This document shows, piece by piece, positions 49,666 to 60,041 of a stretch of 64,000 nucleotides of DNA (the first letter of the stretch is position 1; every line of letters begins with the position of its first letter). The DNA lies in assembly GCF_000011345.1 (NCBI RefSeq), contig NC_004113.1, positions 1,612,001-1,676,000 of the forward strand, given 5' to 3'. The notes beneath the pieces were generated by a model. That model worked only from the letters and a program-made list of their open reading frames with translations, was not told the origin of the DNA and searched no databases. Both the position numbers and the translations under genes were made by a program. Source of the DNA: Thermosynechococcus vestitus BP-1. GTDB lineage: Bacteria > Cyanobacteriota > Cyanobacteriia > Thermosynechococcales > Thermosynechococcaceae.

Positions 49666-49956
49666 CTACCCAGCACAATAATTGCGAATCACCTGATCAG
49701 TAGAACCGTTTGGCCCTACATACATCCGCCCTGACTTCAGCCCACTCAAGTCCTGCTCAATCTGTTCAAATTAGGAGAGTAAATTAGGAGAGTAACACCT
49801 CATGACCCGCTGCTTTGATACTGTCTGAATCACCCCTTTCGGATGAATCGGTGTATGATCCGTCCTCCACGGCAAAGGTTTCTCTAACGCTGGCAAACAA
49901 TACTCCCTCAGCCAGCTCACAAACGCGAACGCATTCAAATACCCGGAAAACAGCAT
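49666..49956 (-). pseudogene. IS630-like transposase remnant
   Basis: A 97-codon in-frame stretch with one internal TAA (49771-49773) reads as the C-terminal part of an IS630/Tc1-type DDE transposase: LNAFAFVSWLREYCLPAL, DHTPIHPK (second catalytic Asp), YSPNL, and after the stop IEQDLSGLKSG (catalytic Glu) to a terminal stop at 49666. An exact 13-bp tandem duplication of AAATTAGGAGAGT at 49768-49793 lies at the break; together with one lost base the frame returns. The N-terminal half is missing, and intact cydB begins at 49989. Confidence 0.72.
49768..49793. repeat. Exact 13-bp tandem duplication inside the transposase remnant
   Basis: AAATTAGGAGAGT occurs twice consecutively. It adds 13 bases within the YSPNL codons of the IS630-like pseudogene and brings in its internal stop. 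Confidence 0.9.
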
Positions 49957-49988
49957 CGGCTGTTTTGATCTCTATTACCTGCCAAGAC

Positions 49989-51002
49989 CTAGGCCACGAC
50001 TTTGCCCCGGAACACCAAATAATTGTAGAGATTGTAGGCCAGCATAATCGGAATTAAGAAAGCCACAAAAATCAACATAAAGACTTGGGCACTAGGAGAT
50101 GCTGAAGCTTCGTAAATGGTGACACTGGGAGGAATAATGTTGGGAAAAATCACAAACCCCAAACCAATAAATGAGAGGAGAAACAGGAGAAACGTCCAGA
50201 CGAGGGGCATGACTTCTTCCCGTTTTTGTAAACTACGCAGCAATAGAAAGATAAGCAACACCCCCAGCAGTGGAATAGCCGCAAAAATGTAGAACAGAGG
50301 GGGCTGAAACAGTTGAGCACGCAGTTGCTCATGGAAGATGGGGGCAGTAATCGTGATTAAAACGGCACCGATAAACGTCGTCCAAGCAGCAATTGTGGCG
50401 GTGCGATAGTGGGTTTGCTGCAACTCACCTGTGGTTTTGTAAATCAGATAGGTTGACCCAATCAGCACATAGCCCTGAATCAGCGTCAGTGCCACCAACA
50501 GGGAGTGCCATGTCAACCAATCCCATATGCCGCCGGCAAAGTGACCCGCAGCATCCACTTTGATGCCCTCAAACACGGTGCCCACCGCAAAACCCTGCCC
50601 CAAGGCCGCTAGGAAACTGCCAATGCCAAAGGCAAGGTTCCACACCCGTTTATTATTGGCATTTTCGCGAAACTCAAAGGAGACTGCCCGCAAAATCAAC
50701 CCCACGACCATAATCACTGCCGGCAGGTAAAGCGCGTTGAGGATGGTGGCATAGGCCAAGGGGAAGGCGCCAAATAGGGATCCGCCCATCAGCACTAGCC
50801 ATGTCTCATTGGCATCCCAGACATTGCCAAGGCTAGTCATGAGGATATTGCGGCGCCGTTCATTGCTACTGGTGAGGGAGAGAATGCCAATACCAAGGTC
50901 AAAGCCATCCAGCAGAATGTAGAGAAAGAGGAATAGACCAAGGATAAAAAACCACACCTGAGGCAGAAAGTGCTCTAGGGGGGCAAGGGGACTGGGTTCC
51001 AT
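49989..51002 (-). CDS. cydB: Cytochrome bd-type quinol oxidase subunit II
   Basis: A 337-residue membrane protein with about eight hydrophobic helices, forming the second subunit of cytochrome bd oxidase. It starts with the family block VWFFILGLFLFLYILLDGFDLGIGIL and continues with NVWDANETWLVLMGGSLFGAFPLAYA near 57-82. It lies 22 bp after cydA on the same strand. The complex reduces oxygen with electrons from plastoquinol, in the cytoplasmic or thylakoid membrane. Confidence 0.95.
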   Translation of the reverse strand: MEPSPLAPLEHFLPQVWFFILGLFLFLYILLDGFDLGIGILSLTSSNERRRNILMTSLGNVWDANETWLVLMGGSLFGAFPLAYATILNALYLPAVIMVVGLILRAVSFEFRENANNKRVWNLAFGIGSFLAALGQGFAVGTVFEGIKVDAAGHFAGGIWDWLTWHSLLVALTLIQGYVLIGSTYLIYKTTGELQQTHYRTATIAAWTTFIGAVLITITAPIFHEQLRAQLFQPPLFYIFAAIPLLGVLLIFLLLRSLQKREEVMPLVWTFLLFLLSFIGLGFVIFPNIIPPSVTIYEASASPSAQVFMLIFVAFLIPIMLAYNLYNYLVFRGKVVA

Positions 51003-51024
51003 GGGTATTGCTATTTCCTTATTG

Positions 51025-52470
51025 CTAAATGTCTAGGGGACGGCGATCGGGTTGGTGTTGGGCCAATTTGATGCGAATTTCCAGTTCTTCCGCATTGGCT
51101 TGGCCGGGTATTGGTAAAGCAACGTTGGGGCCTTTTTGGATGATGCGACTGCCAAAGAAAAGAGCTGCAAAGAAGAAAATTGTGTAGAGGGCAACCAAGC
51201 CGCTGAGGGAAAAGAGCACCACTTGGGGGGGTAAATCGGAAGCGGCTTCAGCCGTTCGCAACTGACCATAGACAATCCAGGGTTGACGCCCGACACAGCG
51301 CACAATCCAGCCCGCTTCAACTGCAAGGTACCCCAAGGGCCCCGCAAAAATCCAGCCCCACCAGAGCCACTGGTAATTGCGCAGGCGATCGCCCTCAAGA
51401 CCCGTGCGCCACCAAACAAAAATCGTGACAATTGCCAGGGCAGCGAGGTACAGACCAATGGCCACCATCAGTCGAAAGGAATAGTAAATCAGGCCAACCA
51501 GATGGGGGCGATCGCTGGGTGCCCACTCCTTCAAGCCAAGAATGGGGGTGTCTAGCTTGGGCCGCAGTGCCAGTAGGTAGCTCAACAGAGCAGGGATTTT
51601 CACTTCAAAGGTATTGGTTTCTGCCGCCTCGTTGGGTAAGGCAATTACACTCCAGTCTGCGGGGGTACCCGCTGGCACAGTTTCCCAGAGGGCTTCCATG
51701 GCGGCTAGCTTGGCCGGTTGGTAGTGATAGACCTGCTCAGCACTCAGGTGGCCGACAAAGACCTGTAGGGGGGCAATCACCAAGGCCATGACCAACACCA
51801 CCTTTAGGGATTTGGTAAAGAAATTGGGTAGGCGGTTTTGCAGCAAATACCAAGCACTAATGCCACCAATCACAAAAAGGGACGTTTCAAGGGTGGCAAA
51901 GAACATGTGGGCAAAGCTCTTGACCATGAAGGGGTTGGCGATCGCCTGGAAGTAGTCTTGAACGCGGAATTTACCCTCGACAAACACGCCCCCTGTAGGA
52001 GTCTGGAGCCATGAGTTGGCCGAGAGAATCCAGAAGGTGGAGAGGTTGGCACCAAAGGCAACACAAATGGTCGAAATCCAGTGCATCACCGGCGGTACCC
52101 GTTGCCAGCCAAAAATCATAATGCCCAAGAAGCTGGCTTCTAGCATGAAGGCCATGGTGGCCTCAAAGCCCAAAAGGGTACCAAAGAAATCCCCCACGGA
52201 TTCAGAGAAGGGAGCCCAGTTTAGGCCAAACTGAAAGGCCATTGGTAACCCCGAAGCCACGCCAATGCCAAAGTTGAGGATATATAGCTTTGACCAAAAG
52301 CGAGCATGGTGATAGTAGGTCAGGTTCTTGGTTTTCAGCCACAGCCCCTCGATGACTACGAGGTAAATACTCATGCCCGTCGTCAAGACCGGCCAAAGCA
52401 TATGGAAAATGGCCGTGAGGGCAAACTGCCAACGGGAAAGTACAACGGTGTCGAGGCTCTCCAATGCCAT
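51025..52470 (-). CDS. cydA: Cytochrome bd-type quinol oxidase subunit I
   Basis: A 481-residue haem-bearing subunit. It opens with SRWQFALTAIFHMLWPVLTTG (His23 is the haem b595-type ligand position) and has LNWAPFSESVGDFFGTLLGFEATMAFMLEASFLG near 84-117. It is shorter than E. coli CydA (about 520), which suggests a short quinol-binding loop; that is inference. ATG 52470 with GGGTGG upstream; a longer frame to 52599 is noncoding in look. cydB follows. Confidence 0.95.
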   Translation of the reverse strand: MALESLDTVVLSRWQFALTAIFHMLWPVLTTGMSIYLVVIEGLWLKTKNLTYYHHARFWSKLYILNFGIGVASGLPMAFQFGLNWAPFSESVGDFFGTLLGFEATMAFMLEASFLGIMIFGWQRVPPVMHWISTICVAFGANLSTFWILSANSWLQTPTGGVFVEGKFRVQDYFQAIANPFMVKSFAHMFFATLETSLFVIGGISAWYLLQNRLPNFFTKSLKVVLVMALVIAPLQVFVGHLSAEQVYHYQPAKLAAMEALWETVPAGTPADWSVIALPNEAAETNTFEVKIPALLSYLLALRPKLDTPILGLKEWAPSDRPHLVGLIYYSFRLMVAIGLYLAALAIVTIFVWWRTGLEGDRLRNYQWLWWGWIFAGPLGYLAVEAGWIVRCVGRQPWIVYGQLRTAEAASDLPPQVVLFSLSGLVALYTIFFFAALFFGSRIIQKGPNVALPIPGQANAEELEIRIKLAQHQPDRRPLDI

Positions 52471-52584
52471 AGAACCACCCAGAGGTTGACCTGCCTTACT
52501 TTTAGCAATTCCTTTTTGGCTTGGACAAGGCAAATCGGCAACTTTCGCAAAAATTTTAGCTTTGCTTAAGACTCTAGGCTTTTG

Positions 52585-52720
52585 ACTTTCTCCCCACACC
52601 TAAAGGTCGGGGATTCTTTCCACTGCCCGACGCTAAAACGCTGGACCTGACACCTAATACCTCCGTGAGAGGGTATACGTATCCCCCTGTCTGAACTCAG
52701 GGACATGTACCACCCTCTCA
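52585..52720 (-). other. Hairpin-rich stretch, possible relic of an IS200/IS605-type 3' end
   Basis: Between gcvP and cydA. Read on the minus strand it holds a nested hairpin, TGAGAGGGT (52712-52720 complement) with its exact 9-bp partner at 52666-52674 and an inner stem CCCTG/CAGGG (52685-52702), then a second hairpin, CCCC..ACC/GGT..GGGG (52592-52612). Tandem subterminal hairpins without a gene resemble the ends of IS200/IS605 elements, which also encode a TnpB guide RNA scaffold. No tnpA or tnpB fragment is recognisable, so the call is tentative. Confidence 0.35.
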
Positions 52721-52728
52721 GGCTCTCC

Positions 52729-55590
52729 CTAGTTGGTCAGGGGCATTGAGCAGGTACAAACGAGGTGGCGATCGCCATAGGCATTGTCAATACGGGCTAC
52801 CGCTGGCCAGAATTTGTACTCCCGCAGCCAGGGGGCAGGGTAGGCGGCCACCTCCCGCGAATAGGGGTAGGGCCATGGCTCTGTGGCCAGCATCAGTGCT
52901 GGATGGGGGGCATTTTTCAGGGGGTTTTGCTGGCGATCGCTGACCCCGGCCTCAATTTCAGCAATTTCTGAACGAATGGCAATCATCGCCTCACAGAAGC
53001 GATCCAATTCCGCCTTGGTTTCACTCTCTGTGGGTTCAATCATCAGCGTGCCGGGCACTGGCCAAGAGACAGTGGGAGCATGGAAGCCGTAGTCCATCAA
53101 CCGCTTGGCAATATCCTCCACCTCAATCCCCGCTGATTTTTTCAGGGGACGCAGATCGAGAATGCACTCGTGGGCCACCAAGCCGTGGGCACCCTTGTAG
53201 AGAACGGGATAGTAGGGTTCAAGGCGTTTGGCAATGTAGTTGGCGTTGAGGATGGCGATCGCCGTGGCCCGGGTCAGCCCCACCCCCCCCATCAGGGTGA
53301 TATACATCCATGAAATCGGCAAAATACTGGCACTGCCCCAAGGTGCGGCGGTCACAGGGCCAGTTTCTGACCCCTGGGGAATCACCTGCGTCGTTGGCAA
53401 AAAGGGAGCTAAATGGGCCTTGACTCCGATGGGCCCCACCCCCGGCCCACCCCCACCGTGGGGAATACAAAAGGTTTTGTGGAGGTTGAGATGGCAAACA
53501 TCAGCACCAAAGTCCCCCGGACGGCACAGCCCCACTTGGGCATTCATATTCGCACCATCCATATAAACTTGCCCACCGTAGCGATGGATGATGTCGCAGA
53601 TTTGGCAAATTCCCGTTTCAAAGACGCCATGGGTGGAGGGATAGGTGATCATCAAGGCCGCCAGGCGATCGCCATAGGTCTCAGCCTTGGCCGCCAGATC
53701 CGCCACATCAATGTTGCCTTGGGCATCGCAATTCACAGCCACGACTTGCATGCCAGCCATCACGGCACTGGCGGGGTTGGTGCCATGGGCAGAGGTGGGA
53801 ATGAGACAGACATTGCGCTGACTTTCGCCGCGGCTGTGGTGGTACTGACGAATCACCAAGAGTCCCGCATACTCCCCTTGGGAGCCAGCATTGGGTTGCA
53901 GGGAAATGGCATCAAAGCCCGTAATTTCCGCCAGCATGGCCGCCAGTTCCCGAAAGAGCGCCTGGTATCCCTGAGCCTGTTCTTGGGGAGCAAAGGGATG
54001 GAGCTGATTGAATTCTGGCCAACTGATGGGCAGCATTTCAGCTGTGGCATTCAGCTTCATCGTGCAGGAGCCAAGGGGAATCATTGAGGTGGTGAGGGAG
54101 AGATCCTTGGCCTGAAGGCGATGAATGTAGCGCAGCAGCGCGTGTTCGCTGTGGTAGTCCTGAAAGACCGGGTGCTGGAGATAAGGGGATTGACGTTTCA
54201 GGGCGGCGGGCAGGCGATCGCCCCCCTCAACTTCAGCAGGACGGGCGCCAAAGAGGGCCAGTAAATCCGCTACATCTTTCTCAGTGGTGGTCTCATCGAG
54301 GCTGATACCCGCACTGCCATCGTCAAAGTAGCGCAGGTTGATGCGGGCTGCCGCTGCCCGCTCCTTGAGCACAGGCACGGGCAAGTTCCCCAAGCCAATG
54401 CGTAGGGTGTCAAAAAATTCAGAATAGTAGAGTTGATAGCCTGCCGCTTCTAAACCTGCTGCCAGTCTCACCGTCCGTTGATGAATGCGCTCAGCAATTT
54501 GCCGCAGCCCATCGGGCCCATGATAGACGGCATACATACTGGCTACCACTGCCAGCAGGACTTGGGCAGTGCAAATGTTACTGGTAGCCTTTTCACGACG
54601 GATGTGCTGCTCACGGGTTTGCAGGGCAAGGCGCAATGCCCTTTGCCCCAAGGCATCGTGGGAAACCCCCACTAGGCGCCCTGGCAACTGCCGCTTAAAG
54701 TCTTCACGGGTGGCAAAGAAGGCGGCATGGGGACCCCCATAGCCCAAGGGCACCCCAAAGCGCTGCGAACTACCCACGGCAATATCTGCCCCCAATTCCC
54801 CCGGCGGCCTCAACAGGGTCAAGGCCAGCAAATCCGTGGCTACGGTCACCAGAAGTCCCCGTTCATGGGCAGCGGCAATCAGGGCTTGGGGCGATCGCAC
54901 CGCGCCATCGCTAGCGGGATATTGCAGGAGGAGGCCAAAGGCATTCTCCCAGGGCAATTCCCCAGCGATCGGGTCAATGGGCACAATCTGGATGCCAAGG
55001 GGTAGGGCACGGGTACGCAGAACGGCAAGGGTTTGGGGATGGCAATCCTGGGCCACCAGGAAGCGGTTGGCGCCCCTTTGACGGCAGGCATTGAAGCTCA
55101 GGGTCATGGCTTCGGCGGCAGCCGTGGCTTCATCGAGGAGGGAGGCATTGGCAATGGCCAGGCCCGTCAGATCGCTCACCAGGGTTTGAAAGTTAAGGAG
55201 GGCTTCCAGGCGTCCTTGGGCAATTTCCGCTTGGTAGGGGGTGTACTGGGTGTACCAGCCGGGGTTTTCAAGAATGTTGCGCTGAATGACGGAGGGTGTA
55301 ATGCAGTTGTAGTAGCCCATGCCGATATAGCTGCGCCAAACTTGGTTTTGCTGGGCAAGGGTGCGTAATTTTTGCAGGGCTGCCGTTTCACTCAGACCCT
55401 CGCTAAGGGCAAGAGGGCGTTGCAAACGAATCTCCGGCGGAATGACGGCATTGATGAGTTCCTTGAGGCTGCCATATCCCAACAGGCTCAACATCTTCGG
55501 TAGATCGCTGGGCGTAATACCAATGTGCCGCGCTACAAATTCGGCATCGGTCTCTAAGTTGATCTCTAGTTGGGGCGGTGAACTGACCAT
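52729..55590 (-). CDS. gcvP: Glycine dehydrogenase (decarboxylating), P-protein
   Basis: The PLP-dependent decarboxylase of the glycine cleavage system, central to photorespiratory glycine turnover in cyanobacteria. 953 residues, the normal fused length. The PLP lysine is in [18 protein letters not shown] near 700, and [17 protein letters not shown] and [13 protein letters not shown] are family blocks. ATG 55590 is preferred to the GTG just before it. The methyltransferase gene lies 36 bp upstream on the same strand. gcvT and gcvH are not in the window. Confidence 0.97.
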   Translation of the reverse strand: MVSSPPQLEINLETDAEFVARHIGITPSDLPKMLSLLGYGSLKELINAVIPPEIRLQRPLALSEGLSETAALQKLRTLAQQNQVWRSYIGMGYYNCITPSVIQRNILENPGWYTQYTPYQAEIAQGRLEALLNFQTLVSDLTGLAIANASLLDEATAAAEAMTLSFNACRQRGANRFLVAQDCHPQTLAVLRTRALPLGIQIVPIDPIAGELPWENAFGLLLQYPASDGAVRSPQALIAAAHERGLLVTVATDLLALTLLRPPGELGADIAVGSSQRFGVPLGYGGPHAAFFATREDFKRQLPGRLVGVSHDALGQRALRLALQTREQHIRREKATSNICTAQVLLAVVASMYAVYHGPDGLRQIAERIHQRTVRLAAGLEAAGYQLYYSEFFDTLRIGLGNLPVPVLKERAAAARINLRYFDDGSAGISLDETTTEKDVADLLALFGARPAEVEGGDRLPAALKRQSPYLQHPVFQDYHSEHALLRYIHRLQAKDLSLTTSMIPLGSCTMKLNATAEMLPISWPEFNQLHPFAPQEQAQGYQALFRELAAMLAEITGFDAISLQPNAGSQGEYAGLLVIRQYHHSRGESQRNVCLIPTSAHGTNPASAVMAGMQVVAVNCDAQGNIDVADLAAKAETYGDRLAALMITYPSTHGVFETGICQICDIIHRYGGQVYMDGANMNAQVGLCRPGDFGADVCHLNLHKTFCIPHGGGGPGVGPIGVKAHLAPFLPTTQVIPQGSETGPVTAAPWGSASILPISWMYITLMGGVGLTRATAIAILNANYIAKRLEPYYPVLYKGAHGLVAHECILDLRPLKKSAGIEVEDIAKRLMDYGFHAPTVSWPVPGTLMIEPTESETKAELDRFCEAMIAIRSEIAEIEAGVSDRQQNPLKNAPHPALMLATEPWPYPYSREVAAYPAPWLREYKFWPAVARIDNAYGDRHLVCTCSMPLTN

Positions 55591-55626
55591 CACTATCGCA
55601 CTCGTGTTGCAAGTCGTTCATATATC

Positions 55627-56265
55627 TTAATCGTTTGCGCAGGGTTTGCGGCCATGGAGAACCTGTAAACTGCGTCCTAGGTGGTAAGTCTGCCGCTCCA
55701 CAGTAAAGCCCTGTAGCCGTAGCTGCTCAGCTAAGTCCGTTTGCAGCAGTTGCCAAGCCGTTTCCGTTTCAAAGAGCCAGAAAAAGAGGGCAATCCCCGG
55801 CCAAAGGAGGGGCACTTGGGGACGGTGAAAATCAATGAGGGCAAACCAGCCACCGGGCTTAAGAATCCGCCACACTTCCGCCAAGATAGCATCCCGTTGA
55901 GCTGCGGTCATTTCGTGGAGCGCCATGCTGGTGTGTACCAGATCAAAGGTGGCATCGGCAAAGGGCATCTTCTCAGCAAAGGCCTGTACGTAGGTGGCTT
56001 GGGGTACCCGCTCTCGGGCACGGGCGATCGCCTTTGGGGCGGCATCCAACCCTGTAACCTGATCAAAGGCCTGAGTTAAGGCTTGAGTGACAATGCCGTG
56101 GGCACAGCACAGATCTAAAACCACGGCGGTGCGGGGTAAATTCAAGTCTTGCCAGGCAAGGCGATGCAGGCGATCGCTCCCCCCAACTGCTATTGCGGCA
56201 AGGGCGCTAATTGTGTCGTACAGCCAAGGAGATTGATAGCTCCAAGTGCGTAGGATGGTTGCCAC
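55627..56265 (-). CDS. Class I SAM-dependent methyltransferase (UbiE-like)
   Basis: A 212-residue methyltransferase. Motif I is VVLDLCCAHGIVTQAL near 49-64 (LCCAHG in place of LGCGTG), acidic post-I VTGLDAAPKAI, motif IV-like FDLVHTSMALHEM near 108-120 and ILKPGGWFALIDFH near 134. The acceptor is unknown; UbiE/Coq5-type quinone or lipid substrates are possible. ATG start. It lies just upstream of gcvP on the same strand and is divergent from the TolC-family gene. Confidence 0.82.
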   Translation of the reverse strand: MATILRTWSYQSPWLYDTISALAAIAVGGSDRLHRLAWQDLNLPRTAVVLDLCCAHGIVTQALTQAFDQVTGLDAAPKAIARARERVPQATYVQAFAEKMPFADATFDLVHTSMALHEMTAAQRDAILAEVWRILKPGGWFALIDFHRPQVPLLWPGIALFFWLFETETAWQLLQTDLAEQLRLQGFTVERQTYHLGRSLQVLHGRKPCAND

Positions 56266-56413
56266 AGTGCTGGATCAAGCCTTGAATGGCCTGGGGTTTG
56301 AACCAATTGAGTGCTAGTGTACCGCGCTTTTGGGGAACGATTCCTTGGAAAAGGACTGTTATAGTCTTATGTGGTAGCGAGAATCCCGAATTATAACGGT
56401 GTTGGGAGTGAGC

Positions 56414-57874
56414 ATGGGTCAACAATTCATCTGCCAACAAATCTGCCAACAAAGCAGTTTGCTCCTGGGAAGTCTGGCCAGTGTTTGGATTGCGCTGGCG
56501 GCGGGGGCGATCGCCCAACCCAATCCTAGGGCAACAGATCTCTTGCCCCTCAATCCCAATCCCGATCCCCTCTATCTCCCCAGTCGTCCCGATCAAGTGA
56601 AAATTGATTTGGATCGCCCCATTACCCTCAACGAAGCGATTGAACTCGCCCGGCGCAATAATCGCCAACTGCAAATCATTGAGGCGCAACTCCAACAAAG
56701 TCGGGCCGTGCTGCGCCAAGCGAAGGCTGCTCTTTATCCCAGTATTTCCCTACAATTGGGGATGAGTCGCACGGATTCAGCGGCGATTCGCCTGCAAAAT
56801 GCCCAACTGCCGCCGCCGCTGCGGCTAAATTCCACCAGCAACACGTGGACCAGCACCGTGCAACTGGGCTACAACCTCTTCACCTCTGGCCAGCGGGATG
56901 CCAGTATTAAAGCGGCCCAGGAACAGCTGCGCAATGCCGAGCTGGATCTACAGCGGCAATTGGAACAACTGCGTCAGGAGGTTACCAATGCCTACTACAA
57001 CATCCAAGAGGCGGAAGCGCTGGTACGCATTGGCGAAGCGGCAGTGCAAAACTCGCAAATTAGCCTGCGGGATGCGATCGCCCGCGAACGCGCTGGCTTA
57101 GGCACACAATTTGACGTCCTTACAGCACGGGTGCAACTGGCCAATAACCAGCAGCAATTGGTGCAAGCCCAAAGCCAACTGCAAACGGCTCAACGCCAAC
57201 TGGCACAGGTGCTCAGCCTCAATGACAAGGCGAATGTGCGCGCTGCTGACCCAATTCGGGTGGTGGGGCAATGGCAGCTTTCCCTGGAGGAGAGTATTGC
57301 CTTGGCCTTTCGAAATCGTGTGGAATTGGAACAACAACTGACGCAACGGAATGCGGCACTACAGCAACGACGGGTTGCCCTGGCAAACCTCGGCCCGCAG
57401 TTGGTGGCAGGGGGGAGTTTTAACACCCTTGATAGCCTCACCGATGGGGTCGGGCCCCGTTGGGGATATACTGTGGGTGGTCAACTGAACCTCACCCTCT
57501 TTGATGGAGGAGTCTCCCGTGCCAGTGCCGCCCAGCAGGAAAGCGCTGCTGCGATCGCTGAAGCCCAGTATGCCGCCTTTCGCAACTTAATTCGCTTCCA
57601 AGTGGAGCAGGCCTACTATACCCTCAAATCCAGTCAGGAAAATATCCGCACCAATGAAGTGGCGGTGCGCCAAGCCAAGGAGGGGCTGCGCCTGGCCCGT
57701 CTGCGCTTCCAAGCAGGGATTGGTACCCAAGCGGAGGTGAGCAATGCCGAAACCGCTCTGATTCAAGCCCAAAGCAACCTGTTGAGTTCAACCCTTGACT
57801 ACAACCGGGCGATCGCTGCCCTGCAACGCTTTGTCAGTGGGTTACCCTTGAGTCCCGCAACAACCACCCCTTGA
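56414..57874 (+). CDS. TolC-family outer membrane efflux protein
   Basis: A 486-residue protein with a signal peptide (hydrophobic [21 protein letters not shown], about 15-35) and two related outer-membrane-efflux halves rich in Ala/Gln heptads: [38 protein letters not shown] and [21 protein letters not shown]. Such proteins form trimeric outer-membrane ducts for type I secretion and multidrug pumps. ATG 56414 has GGGAG five bases upstream; GTG 56399 is the longer alternative. The stop overlaps the truB start (TGATG). Confidence 0.9.
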
Positions 57875-58737
57875 TGTTTGGTTTTTTGAATCTGAATAAA
57901 CCTGCTGGCTGCACGTCCCACGACTGTATTAATGAACTGCGGCGGCGGCTGCGGCTCAAACGGATTGGCCATGGGGGCACATTGGATCCGATGGCCACAG
58001 GGGTACTGCCGATCGCCCTTGGGGCGGCAACGCGACTTTTGCCCTATCTCAGCGATCGCAAGGCCTACATTGGCACGGTGCGCTTTGGCATGAGCACCAC
58101 CACCGATGACATCACAGGGGAAATTTGCCAAGAACAGGGGGCCAGTCATCTGACGCTTGCAGCCATCCAAGAACAGCTCCCGCAATTTATTGGTGAGATT
58201 GAGCAATTGCCCCCTGCCTACAGTGCGATTCAAGTGGCTGGCCAGCGGCTCTATGCCCGTGCCCGGGCGGGTGAGGTCGTCAGCGTTCCACCGCGGATCG
58301 TGACGGTGTACCGTATCGAGGTGTTGCATTGGCAACCGGGTCGTTATCCTGAACTCACCCTGCACATTACCTGTGGCAGTGGTACCTATATTCGCGCCCT
58401 TGCCCGCGATTTGGGGACTGCACTGGGGGTCGGTGGCACCCTAGCCGCCCTGCAACGGATTGAAAGTGGTGGCCTGCGGATTGAGGAGAGCCATTCCCTA
58501 GAAAGCATTGCCCCAGAACATTTACCCCTGTGCTCGCCCCAAGAGGTGCTCTCCCATCTGCCGTGGCTGGAACTCAATGCCGCACAACTCAACGACTGGT
58601 ACCATGGCCGCGCCGTGATTTGTGAGGGGCTGCCGCCGGCGGACAGTTGCGTGGGCGTGACCTTTGCCACTGCCTGTGTCGGCGTTGGCATCAGTGGCGG
58701 CGATCGCCTGCATCCCAAGGTAGTGCTCAAGGAGTAG
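57874..58737 (+). CDS. truB: tRNA pseudouridine-55 synthase
   Basis: Converts U55 of tRNA to pseudouridine. The 287 residues begin with [17 protein letters not shown], and the catalytic Asp lies in [19 protein letters not shown] near 28-46; [29 protein letters not shown] and [15 protein letters not shown] follow. The ATG 57874 shares one base with the TolC-gene stop; a TTG one codon earlier is an alternative. Confidence 0.95.
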
Positions 58738-58802
58738 CTGTCCCTGCCTAGGGATTTTTCTAGTGCTAGCTTAAGAGAAAGAAGCAATCAGCAGGTGAAG
58801 GA

Positions 58803-60041
58803 ATGGGGATTCGTTGGCTGCAACGTCTCATTGGTTGTTTGGTTGTCCTCGTGGGGATCTGGGGCATTTTCCCCCCTGACTCGGCGATCGCCCTGACGGA
58901 GGAACAAAAACTCTTTAATGAGGCATGGCGTATTGTTAACCAAGCCTATGTCGATCCCACCTTTAATGGTCAAAACTGGTGGCGAGTGCGCGAAAAAGCT
59001 CTAAAGCGTCCCCTGCCCGATCGCGAGGCAACCTATGCTGCCATTGAAGCAATGCTGGCCACCCTTGAGGATCCCTTCACCCGGTTCCTGCGGCCTGAGC
59101 AATTTCGCAGCCTACAAACCACCACTGCGGGTGAACTCATCGGCGTTGGCTTGCAAATTAGCACTGACCCTAAGACCGGTGTCCTTGAAGTGATTGCTCC
59201 CATTGATGGCTCCCCCGCTGCCGAAGCCGGTATTCAACCCCGCGATCGCATTCTCGCCATTGATGGCATCTCCACCAACCAGCTCAGCCTTGATGAGGCC
59301 GCCGAAAGAATGCGGGGGACAGCCGGTTCTGCGGTTCACCTATTGCTGCAGCGGGGCAATGACACCCCTCAGGAATTGATCCTGCACCGGGGACACATTG
59401 AGATTAATCCGGTGACGGCTGAGGTTCGCCAAGTGCAGGGGCACACCGTTGGCTATATTCGCCTCAGTCAGTTTAGTGCGATGGCCCCCACAGAAATGCG
59501 CAAAGCTATTCAAATCCTAGAGCAGCAGGGGGCTGAGGAGTACATTCTTGATCTGCGCAATAATCCGGGGGGACTGTTGCAGGCGGGCGTGGAAATTGCC
59601 CAATTGTGGCTGGACTCGGGGGCAATTGTCTATACCGTCGATCGCCAAGGGATTGTTGATAGCCTCAATGCCAGTGGGGGGGCTCTCACCCATGATCCCC
59701 TAGTTGTCCTGGTCAATGGTGGCACAGCCAGTGCAAGTGAAATTTTGGCCGGTGCCCTCCAGGATCATGGGCGCGCTCGCTTGGTGGGCGATCGCACCTT
59801 TGGCAAAGGCTCGATTCAGTCCCTCTTTCATCTCAGTGATGGCTCTGGCCTAGCGGTGACGATTGCCCACTACGAAACCCCCAATCACCACAACATCAAC
59901 AAAGTAGGGATTGAGCCAGATCGGCGGGTGCTCGATGCTCCAGAGAGTCTCATGGCCATGGGTACCGCAGCAGATCCCCAATATCTGGCGGCTCTAGAGC
60001 TGCTCCACAGTCCCATCCAAGTGGCCACTAGCGCAGGGTAA
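58803..60041 (+). CDS. C-terminal processing peptidase (S41, CtpA/Prc type)
   Basis: A 412-residue exported serine protease. The signal peptide runs to about 31 (LIGCLVVLVGIWGIFPPDSAIA), a PDZ domain covers about 100-190 (GVGLQISTD to LLLQRGN) and the S41 catalytic domain follows, with Ser in GGTASASEILAGAL near 305 and Lys in GDRTFGKGSIQ near 330. CtpA enzymes process the D1 C-terminus in the lumen; which of the cyanobacterial paralogues (A, B or C) this is cannot be settled here. Convergent with gor, overlapping 14 bp. Confidence 0.92.
   Translation: MGIRWLQRLIGCLVVLVGIWGIFPPDSAIALTEEQKLFNEAWRIVNQAYVDPTFNGQNWWRVREKALKRPLPDREATYAAIEAMLATLEDPFTRFLRPEQFRSLQTTTAGELIGVGLQISTDPKTGVLEVIAPIDGSPAAEAGIQPRDRILAIDGISTNQLSLDEAAERMRGTAGSAVHLLLQRGNDTPQELILHRGHIEINPVTAEVRQVQGHTVGYIRLSQFSAMAPTEMRKAIQILEQQGAEEYILDLRNNPGGLLQAGVEIAQLWLDSGAIVYTVDRQGIVDSLNASGGALTHDPLVVLVNGGTASASEILAGALQDHGRARLVGDRTFGKGSIQSLFHLSDGSGLAVTIAHYETPNHHNINKVGIEPDRRVLDAPESLMAMGTAADPQYLAALELLHSPIQVATSAG

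Noticed and set aside
53413-54087. 224-codon plus-strand frame opposite gcvP
   Set aside because: Lies inside the conserved PLP region of gcvP; no independent evidence.
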